12,963 nucleotides of DNA from JAOAFT01 sp035390885 (GTDB lineage: Bacteria; Bacteroidota; Ignavibacteria; UBA10030), in NCBI GenBank assembly GCA_035390885.1, contig DAOOUW010000049.1, forward strand, positions 1 through 12,963, read 5' to 3'. Made by a program: the position numbers and the translations under genes. Under the pieces are notes generated by a model. It was not told the DNA's origin, did no database searches, and worked only from the letters and a program-made list of their open reading frames with translations. The stretch's first letter is position 1, and every line of letters begins with the position of its first letter. Of this stretch, positions 7,466 through 12,963 are shown in pieces.

Positions 7466-8067
7466 AACCAAATGAAATTTTTTAAAAGTTGTAGTCCTGC
7501 TCCAGCGGATTTCTCTGGATGGAATTGTACTCCGTAAAAATTTTTATAGCGTACAGCCGATGTAAATCGCACGCCGTATTCGGTTGAAGAAATTGTTCCA
7601 TCCGTTAGCGGAGCGTAGTATGAATGAACAAAATAGAAATACTCTTCAGTTCGAATGTTCTTAAAAAGCAATGAGTCGGTCTCGAATTTTATTGTGTTCC
7701 ATCCCATATGCGGTACTTTCAGTCTCGGTTCTATTGACGCAAAATTTTCGATTGTGCCTGATAGAATGCCGAGACACTCTGTATTGCGCTCAGTCGAACG
7801 CTCGAATAAAATTTGCATGCCAAGACAAATACCTAGGAAAGGAACTTTGAGATTTTGAATCCATTCGATTAAGTTTACTGCGCGAAGTGATTCGATTGCG
7901 CTTCGTGCTTCTCCTACTCCAGGCAAAATAATTTTGTCTGCTTTCTCAAGTTCTTTCTGATTGTTCGATACGATGTACAATGCGCCTAAAGCTTTTAGTG
8001 CATTTTCAACTGAACGAATATTGCCAGCTTCGTAATCAATAATTCCGATAAGAGATTTCCGCGCCAC
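7459..8067 (-). CDS. hisH: Imidazole glycerol phosphate synthase, glutamine amidotransferase subunit
   Basis: A 202-residue class I glutamine amidotransferase that hydrolyses glutamine and passes ammonia to HisF. The catalytic triad is C81 (FLGICLGMQ), H183 and E185 (GVQFHPEKS). The N-terminal IGIIDYEAGNIRSV and the oxyanion loop region ILPGVGE (47-53) are typical. The length is standard. The start is GTG at 8067, sharing one base with the hisB TAG stop (TAGTG); with only a weak AAGG upstream, translation is probably coupled to hisB. Confidence 0.97.
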   Translation of the reverse strand: MARKSLIGIIDYEAGNIRSVENALKALGALYIVSNNQKELEKADKIILPGVGEARSAIESLRAVNLIEWIQNLKVPFLGICLGMQILFERSTERNTECLGILSGTIENFASIEPRLKVPHMGWNTIKFETDSLLFKNIRTEEYFYFVHSYYAPLTDGTISSTEYGVRFTSAVRYKNFYGVQFHPEKSAGAGLQLLKNFIWLC

Positions 8068-9158
8068 TACAACGTACCTTTTGTTGATGGAACTGAAATG
8101 GAACCGCGAAAAGCCCGTGTAATGGCTTGCTTGAGCACTTGTCCGGTCGCTTTGAAGATAGCTTCAATTTTATGATGTTCGTTTCTTCCAGTAACGCTAA
8201 TGTGTAAATTAGCGCGCAATCCATCGGCAAACGCGCGGAAAAAATCTTCTACCAGCTCAGTGGGAAACTCGCCGACTTTTTCTCTTGAGAAAGTTGCTTT
8301 CAACGAACAGAATGGCCTGCCGCTAAGGTCGAGCGAGACTGTCGCCAATGCTTCATCCATAGGAACTGCAAACCCAAATCGTTGAATGCCGCGTTTAGTT
8401 CCTAATGCTTCACGAATTGCTTCGCCAAGGGCGAGTCCGGTATCTTCAACGGAATGGTGCTCGTCAACGTTGAGATCGCCAATTACAGAAATTGTAGCGT
8501 CGATTCCTGAGTGTTTAATAAGTTGAGCAAGCATGTGATCGAAGAATCCGATTCCTGTGTCTACAGAATATTTGCCGCTTCCATCGAGCGCCACAGAAAC
8601 TGAAATTTTCGTTTCGTTCGTAATTCGATTGACAACAGCTGTTCGTTGTTGTTGAACAATGTACTTGCACGCATCGAAAAAATTGTTTGTCGAGAATTCA
8701 GCGGCAGTTTGTTGCTCGGCTGTCAGTCGTACAGCTCGGCATCCAATATTGCGAGCAAATTCAACATCGGTTTCTCTATCTCCAAGTACAAAGGAATGCA
8801 TACGATCAATCGGATTTTCTTTTAAGAAAGAGTCTACAAGTCCGGTCTTTGGTTTTCGGCAGGAACAATTTTCTTCTTTTGTATGTGGACAGATAAAAAT
8901 TTTAAGGAAAGAAATTCCTTCGCCTTCAAAGAGCCGAAGTATCTTCCCTTGTACAAGATCGTATGCTTGCTGAGGATATTGTTCCGTTCCTAAACCATCC
9001 TGATTACTTACCATCACAAGTTGGAATCCAGCATCGATCAGGAGACGAAGTCCAGAAATAACGCCAGGAATGTACTCGAGCTTTTCGAGTGAGTCGATTT
9101 GCTCATCAGGCGGCTCGACAATGATCGTTCCATCACGGTCAAGAAAGACAATGTTCAT
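8067..9158 (-). CDS. hisB: Bifunctional histidinol-phosphatase / imidazoleglycerol-phosphate dehydratase
   Basis: A 363-residue fusion for two non-consecutive steps: dehydration of imidazole glycerol phosphate and removal of phosphate from histidinol phosphate. The N-terminal HAD phosphatase (about 1-165) has FLDRDGT with nucleophile D7 and D9, SNQDG, a zinc loop of C90, H92, C98 and C100, and LGDRETD. The dehydratase (about 175-363) has FDHML, DEHHSVEDT (232-240) and GRNEHHKIEA. The ATG at 9158 is preferred: it forms an ATGA overlap with the hisC stop, begins right at the HAD domain, has AGGA about 10 bases upstream and gives a length close to the 355 residues of E. coli HisB. An in-frame GTG at 9176 would add six residues. 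The fusion removes the need for a separate histidinol-phosphatase gene, and none is present in this operon. Confidence 0.97.
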   Translation of the reverse strand: MNIVFLDRDGTIIVEPPDEQIDSLEKLEYIPGVISGLRLLIDAGFQLVMVSNQDGLGTEQYPQQAYDLVQGKILRLFEGEGISFLKIFICPHTKEENCSCRKPKTGLVDSFLKENPIDRMHSFVLGDRETDVEFARNIGCRAVRLTAEQQTAAEFSTNNFFDACKYIVQQQRTAVVNRITNETKISVSVALDGSGKYSVDTGIGFFDHMLAQLIKHSGIDATISVIGDLNVDEHHSVEDTGLALGEAIREALGTKRGIQRFGFAVPMDEALATVSLDLSGRPFCSLKATFSREKVGEFPTELVEDFFRAFADGLRANLHISVTGRNEHHKIEAIFKATGQVLKQAITRAFRGSISVPSTKGTL

Positions 9159-10213
9159 TGAAAAAGTTCCTTCCACGTTTTAATCAGCAGTTCATTTTCA
9201 TCTCGAGCGCCGACAGTGATACGAAGACATTGTTCGAGTCGTGGCTCAGCGCTTCTATTTCTTACAATAATATTTTGAGACGCCAACGCTTTGTAGATGC
9301 CTGTTGCGTCTGTCGTTCTAACAAGAATAAAATTAGCATCGGATGGAAACACTGTTACTACTTTTGGAAGATGATGAAGCTGCAGACGCAACCACTCGCG
9401 TTCTTTAACGATCTGATGAACATTTGTTTTCATTCTGTCGATGTTGTGAATCGCTGAGAGAGCAGCCTTACTTGTTAATGTATTGATGTTGTAGGGCCAT
9501 TTTACTTTCATCATATATGAAATAATTGAAGGATGTGCGATGCAGTAACCTAAACGAATGCCTGCAAGTCCCCATGCTTTCGAAAGCGTGCGCATGACAA
9601 TAAGATTGGGATATTCGGAAATAAATTGTGCAACCGATTCCGTACGAGCGAAATCAATGTATGCTTCGTCTACGACGAGTAATTTCCCATGCTTGCAGAG
9701 CTCGAGAATATCTTCTGCTTTCAAGAGATTTGCAGTGGGATTGTTTGGAGAACAGCAAAAAATGAGTTTTGTTCTTTTACGAATTGCCTGCCGGGTTTCG
9801 TTCCGATCGATTTGAAAGTCATTGGCTAATAGACACGAATCAACACGCACATCTTGTATGGATGCAGCGACTCGATACATTCCATACGTTGGCTCGAGAA
9901 GAAGAACAGCGTCTTTCCGCGGCTCGCAAAAAACACGAATGAGCACATCGATCACTTCATCCGAACCAACGCCAACAAAGACCGATTCAGGAGAAACATT
10001 GTTGAGCTGTCCGAGTTTTGTTCTGAGTTCTACCTGAAAAGGATCGGGATAGCGATTGAGTTCGGCGTCTTTGCAATCCAATGTACTGCCAAATGAATTT
10101 TCATTTGCGTCGAGAAGCACGCCGGTAAGAAAATCCTGACGCGCTGAGTGATATGGTTTTAATGAACGAATATTCGGTCTTACAAGTGAATCAATATCAA
10201 AATCATTATTCAT
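9155..10213 (-). CDS. hisC: Histidinol-phosphate aminotransferase
   Basis: A 352-residue fold-type I PLP enzyme that transfers the amino group of glutamate to imidazole acetol phosphate. The N-terminal DANENSFG and RYPDPFQ motifs are typical of HisC. N158 (CCSPNNPT), D182 and Y185 (VVDEAYIDF) and the PLP lysine K212 (TLSKAWGLAGIRLGY) are all in place, and the C-terminal CLRITVG carries the substrate-carboxylate arginine. The ATG at 10213 follows GAGGAT with suitable spacing. The gap to hisD is 12 bases, the widest junction in the operon, and the stop overlaps the hisB start (ATGA). Confidence 0.97.
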   Translation of the reverse strand: MNNDFDIDSLVRPNIRSLKPYHSARQDFLTGVLLDANENSFGSTLDCKDAELNRYPDPFQVELRTKLGQLNNVSPESVFVGVGSDEVIDVLIRVFCEPRKDAVLLLEPTYGMYRVAASIQDVRVDSCLLANDFQIDRNETRQAIRKRTKLIFCCSPNNPTANLLKAEDILELCKHGKLLVVDEAYIDFARTESVAQFISEYPNLIVMRTLSKAWGLAGIRLGYCIAHPSIISYMMKVKWPYNINTLTSKAALSAIHNIDRMKTNVHQIVKEREWLRLQLHHLPKVVTVFPSDANFILVRTTDATGIYKALASQNIIVRNRSAEPRLEQCLRITVGARDENELLIKTWKELFQ

Positions 10214-10225
10214 ACAATCCTCATT

Positions 10226-11512
10226 TTATGATAATCTGCAGGTAACAGATTTTGAGTGAGCATAGAGCCCTTCAGCCTCTGCAAATGCGATGAGCGTTGG
10301 CGAAAGCGCCTGAAGTCCATTCTTTGTTAGAGATTGAAACGTGATTGTCTTTTGAAAACTCTCAACGGTCAATCCGCTGAACCAGCGTGCAGCGCCGCTT
10401 GTTGGTAAAGTGTGGTTTGTTCCGGATGCATAATCGCCGGCTGTTACTGGCGCATACGCTCCGAGAAATACAGAACCTGCATTCTGAATTTTTGGAACAA
10501 GCGCCTCTGCATTTTTAACATTGATAATTAAATGCTCTGGCGCATAATCATTAACAAATTGTATAGCGCTATCGAGAGATTTTGCAACGAGAGCGAAACT
10601 CTTTGATAAAGCTTTCTGAACAATGTCGTTGCGAGGAATATTCGTAGGAATTTGTGTGAGAGCTTCTTCCAGCGCTTTAGCCAATTTTGAATCTGTTGTT
10701 ACAACTACAGCTTGTGCATCTGGATCGTGTTCTGCCTGGGAAATACAATCCCATGCAACAACTTCGGGAAGAGCAGTTTCATCGGCAAGAATCAGTACTT
10801 CGGAAGGTCCGGCAATCATATCAATCGCTGCACCGTCAGGATCATTGGAAACAAATTGTTTTGCTGCTGCAACGTACTTGTTTCCAGGTCCAAATATTTT
10901 GTCTACTTTTGGGATGCTCTCTGTTCCATACGCCATTGCAGCAATTGCCTGTGCGCCGCCAACGCAATAAATTTCTGTAATGCCAATGAACTGTGCAGTA
11001 GCCAATACGAATGGGTCGACTTTTCCGTTTGTTCTTGGCGGAGAACAGAGAATGATGCGCTTGCACTGAGCAAGTTGAGCTGGGATTCCAAGCATCATTA
11101 CTGTTGAAGGTAAAGGCGCAGAACCTGCAGGCACATATAAACCAACAGTTTCGAGCGGACGAACTTCCCTCCAGCATCGAACTCCAGCGACTGTTTCTAC
11201 TTGTTGAGTGGAACGAAGTTGAAGAGCATGGAATGCACGGATATTCATTGCAGCTTGTTCCAGCGCTTTCCGAAATTCTGGCGATATAATTTTTGCGGCT
11301 GCATCAATTTCTTCTTGCGGTACCCGGAAAGTATCCGGTGTTGCTGAATCAAATCGCTGGGAATAATTGCGAACTGCACGATCGCCTTGCTCTTTTACAT
11401 CAAGGCACAGACGCTGAATCGATTCTAGATCGACTGTGCCAATCTGAGCAGGTCTTTTCAGAAGATTTTTTTGCTCTTCTACTTTGATTTGTTCTTCGTA
11501 GTATATTTTCAT
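10226..11512 (-). CDS. hisD: Histidinol dehydrogenase
   Basis: A 428-residue zinc enzyme that carries out the last two oxidations, from histidinol via histidinal to histidine, with NAD+. The zinc ligands Q259 and H262 (SQAEHDPDAQ), D360 (AGDYASGTNH) and H419, and the catalytic pair E326-H327 (YAPEHL), sit at exactly the positions known for the E. coli enzyme, so the start and length are secure. The NAD-binding region VGGAQAIAAMAYGTE and the FGPGNKYVAAAK motif are present. The start overlaps the hisG stop (ATGA). Confidence 0.98.
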   Translation of the reverse strand: MKIYYEEQIKVEEQKNLLKRPAQIGTVDLESIQRLCLDVKEQGDRAVRNYSQRFDSATPDTFRVPQEEIDAAAKIISPEFRKALEQAAMNIRAFHALQLRSTQQVETVAGVRCWREVRPLETVGLYVPAGSAPLPSTVMMLGIPAQLAQCKRIILCSPPRTNGKVDPFVLATAQFIGITEIYCVGGAQAIAAMAYGTESIPKVDKIFGPGNKYVAAAKQFVSNDPDGAAIDMIAGPSEVLILADETALPEVVAWDCISQAEHDPDAQAVVVTTDSKLAKALEEALTQIPTNIPRNDIVQKALSKSFALVAKSLDSAIQFVNDYAPEHLIINVKNAEALVPKIQNAGSVFLGAYAPVTAGDYASGTNHTLPTSGAARWFSGLTVESFQKTITFQSLTKNGLQALSPTLIAFAEAEGLYAHSKSVTCRLS

Positions 11513-12384
11513 TGGATTATCGTTTCAATAGGTACCACAACAATTCCAGTTGCGCCGGATGCTTTGAGTTTTTCCATCACATCCCAAAACACATCTTCCG
11601 AGATAACGGAGTGCACTGCAACCAGGTTTGGATCGGCAAGCGGAACGATCGTTGGACTTTTCAAACTTGGCAAGATGGCTTTAATTCGCTCAAGTGATGC
11701 GATTGGTGCGTTAAGCATCAAATATCGTTTTCCACGCGCTTCTAATGAACCTCGTACGCGAATCAAAAGACGATCGATTTCTTTTTTCTTCTTTTTATCA
11801 TGGAGCGCCGCCGAGCTTACAATCAATACAGCTTGCGATTCAAAGACAGTGCAAAGCGGTCGCAAGCCATTCATCTTTGCCGTTGTTCCAGTCGATACGA
11901 GGTCGCAAATTACATCTGCGACGTTAAGGCTTGGAGCCAATTCCACCGAACCGCTTAATTTGACAACCTTAGCTTCAACCTTATTTTCTCGGAGAAACTC
12001 TTTTAATGTGTTTGGATAGGTTGTGCCGATTCGAAGTCCTTGAAGATCGGTTGCTTTTTTGTACTGTGAACGTTGCGGAACGCTAATCATTAACTTGCAG
12101 TAGCCAAAACCAAGAGGTTCTAGAATTTGAACTTTTGAGTTGCGTTCTTTCAGAATGTTTTCTCCAACAATTCCTAAATCCGCAACGCCATCCTGAACGT
12201 ACTCGGGAATATCGTCATCACGAATTGCCAGAATATCCAGATCAAAATTTTTACAAGGCGAATAGAGGCTTTGCTTCTGAAATTCGAAGTCGAGTCCGCA
12301 TGCTCGGAGTAATGCTACGGAATCTTCGGTCAATCTACCGCTCCGTTGAATTGCAATTTTCAGTCGTCCATTTGTTGCTAACAT
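11509..12384 (-). CDS. hisG: ATP phosphoribosyltransferase, long form
   Basis: A 291-residue first enzyme of the pathway, joining ATP and PRPP. The N-terminal RLKIAIQRSGRL and the PRPP-binding loop ADVICDLVSTGTT (156-168) are typical. The C-terminal extension (about 221-291, from the YLMLNAP region through SGATGIVVVPIETII) is the ACT-like domain of the long hexameric form, which binds histidine for feedback inhibition; no HisZ partner is needed and none is nearby. The ATG at 12384 follows AGAGGA and lies two bases after the stop of the TrpR-like gene, so the two should be co-translated. A lysine run (DKKKKKE, 196-202) comes from an A-rich stretch but the frame is intact. Confidence 0.97.
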   Translation of the reverse strand: MLATNGRLKIAIQRSGRLTEDSVALLRACGLDFEFQKQSLYSPCKNFDLDILAIRDDDIPEYVQDGVADLGIVGENILKERNSKVQILEPLGFGYCKLMISVPQRSQYKKATDLQGLRIGTTYPNTLKEFLRENKVEAKVVKLSGSVELAPSLNVADVICDLVSTGTTAKMNGLRPLCTVFESQAVLIVSSAALHDKKKKKEIDRLLIRVRGSLEARGKRYLMLNAPIASLERIKAILPSLKSPTIVPLADPNLVAVHSVISEDVFWDVMEKLKASGATGIVVVPIETIIQ

Positions 12385-12386
12385 AT

Positions 12387-12686
12387 TTATTCATCCTCTG
12401 GTGTTGAATTTGTTTTTTTGAGGAGCAGGGAGTATCCGCCTTTTCCTTGTTTGAGCCAGCGCCCTACGCGGGCAATGGTGCGCGAGCTAACGCCTGTTTC
12501 TTCCTCGATCTTTGCGTATGGTATTCCCTGTGAAAGAAGTTTTGCTACTTTCCATCGCTCTGCAATTTCTCTAATTTCGGTATCGGTCAGCAAATCTCGG
12601 AAAAAGCGCTGGCATTCCTCAAGTGTTTCTAGCTTAAGAATAGCTTCATAGAGTTCGTTTATTTCTTTTTGTTTATCCTGTTTCAT
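12387..12686 (-). CDS. TrpR/YerC-family transcriptional regulator heading the his operon
   Basis: A 99-residue, all-helical protein of the TrpR-like YerC/YecD family. KEINELYEAILKLETLEECQRFFRDLL (7-33) matches the family's N-terminal helices. A helix-turn-helix is seen at about 50-80: AKLLSQGIPYAKIEEETG, then VSSRTIARVGRWL. The family is related to the tryptophan repressor and binds DNA as a dimer. Its members in Firmicutes have been linked to histidine gene control by comparative genomics. Here it is the first gene of a complete his operon, two bases before hisG, and its start lies on a perfect palindrome that also covers the -10 element. This supports a histidine-responsive, autoregulated repressor, which remains inference. 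The ATG at 12686 is the only plausible start; the expected leader is only about 8-10 bases, with no room for a normal ribosome site. Confidence 0.88.
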   Translation of the reverse strand: MKQDKQKEINELYEAILKLETLEECQRFFRDLLTDTEIREIAERWKVAKLLSQGIPYAKIEEETGVSSRTIARVGRWLKQGKGGYSLLLKKTNSTPEDE

Positions 12687-12706
12687 ACTTTACTATAGTA
12701 AAGTAT
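12685..12706. promoter_or_regulatory. Perfect 22-bp palindrome, probable operator
   Basis: ATACTTTACTA (12685-12695) is followed at once by its exact complement TAGTAAAGTAT (12696-12706): 11 base pairs with no mismatch and no spacer. On the minus strand it covers five of the six -10 bases, the expected transcription start and the first two bases of the regulator's ATG. A dimer bound here would block RNA polymerase. The symmetric form fits a TrpR-family dimer, and the location suggests autoregulation. Confidence 0.75.
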
Positions 12707-12730
12707 ACGAATTTCTTGTTCTCAAGTCAA
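12702..12730 (-). promoter_or_regulatory. Promoter of the his operon
   Basis: On the minus strand TTGACT (12730-12725) and TATACT (12707-12702) are separated by exactly 17 bases, each matching five of six bases of the sigma70 consensus. Transcription should start near 12695, about 8-10 bases before the ATG of the TrpR-like gene. It is the best promoter match noticed in the window, and no other candidate was noticed inside the operon. Confidence 0.75.
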
Positions 12731-12880
12731 GCATTGTGGTTTACGATATTGCTTTTAAATTTGGATTCATTATCTTTAACACATAAGAGTATATCATTGA
12801 ACCCAGATTATGCAGGGTTGCAGGAACAAGATGAACTTTCAAGATAAAAGAACAAATAATGATGGATGTAAATTTGTTGC

Positions 12881-12963
12881 GGTGGCTTCGATACGGATTG
12901 TCGTCCACCTCAGCCACCGTCAGGCACTCGGTTGCCGAGTAGCACGAAGTGCGTATCGAGGCA
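12881..12963. repeat. Paired inverted repeat, copy C, running to the window edge
   Basis: The left unit (12881-12919) begins GGTGGCTTCGATACG and ends CTCAGCCACCG, with GGTGGC (12881-12886) pairing GCCACC (12913-12918) at the same 32-base offset as copy A. A 9-base spacer follows (12920-12928). The right unit starts CGGTTGCCGAG at 12929 and includes the hairpins ACTCGG-TTG-CCGAGT (12926-12940) and GCAC-GAA-GTGC (12942-12952). The outer arms TCGATAC (12888-12894) and GTATCGA (12953-12959) are complementary, so the whole element can form a cruciform. It may extend beyond the window. Confidence 0.75.

Noticed and set aside
9159..9176. GTG start for hisB at 9176
   Set aside because: The ATG at 9158 starts exactly at the HAD domain, overlaps the hisC stop as ATGA and has a ribosome site that would fall inside the longer version.
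10623..11107. Several plus-strand open frames of 97-131 residues opposite hisD
   Set aside because: hisD has every catalytic and zinc residue in the right place; the opposing frames are shadows with no ribosome site or known motif.
12687..12880. A his leader peptide, attenuator, T-box or riboswitch upstream of the operon
   Set aside because: The promoter is placed so close to the first gene that no structured leader can exist; no run of histidine codons or T-box-like sequence was seen.

Overview
The window (about 40% GC by eye) looks like chromosomal sequence from a member of the Bacteroidota/Chlorobiota/Ignavibacteriota group. Three things suggest this: a YebC protein with the N-terminus typical of that group (MGRIFEKRKYKMFARYARM), a giant 'two-component regulator propeller' histidine kinase with a NarL-type partner, and mosaic palindromic intergenic repeats. 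The placement is inference from family resemblance. A run of exactly 100 N shows that this is a draft assembly.

Layout. Positions 1-156 are intergenic repeats: a multi-hairpin unit, then a paired inverted repeat. Positions 256-3245 (+) encode a propeller sensor kinase whose 3' end runs into the assembly gap (3246-3345). Positions 3346-3600 (+) are the DNA-binding end of a NarL/LuxR response regulator. Read through the N run the two look like one protein, but they are almost certainly two genes. Positions 3601-4026 are non-coding, with a decayed repeat copy and an intrinsic terminator. yebC follows on the minus strand (4027-4737). A small ACT-domain gene on the plus strand (4984-5376) has a good promoter and ribosome binding site.

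From 12686 down to 5380, all on the minus strand, lies a compact histidine operon: TrpR/YerC-like regulator, hisG, hisD, hisC, hisB (fused phosphatase-dehydratase), hisH, hisA, hisF, hisIE. Junctions are overlaps or gaps of 12 bp or less. Together the genes cover every step from PRPP and ATP to histidine. HisG is the long, self-regulated form, so no HisZ is needed. Gene order matches the enterobacterial his operon.

The operon has a clear sigma70-type promoter (TTGACT-17-TATACT). A perfect 22-bp palindrome covers the -10 end, the likely transcription start and the first bases of the regulator's start codon. The natural reading is an autoregulated TrpR-family repressor controlling the whole operon, with a very short mRNA leader and no attenuator. 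This is the most informative regulatory observation in the window. The second is the dispersed paired inverted repeat, present at both ends of the window and, decayed, in the middle. The rest is ordinary core metabolism; no phage, CRISPR, transposase or RNA gene was seen.
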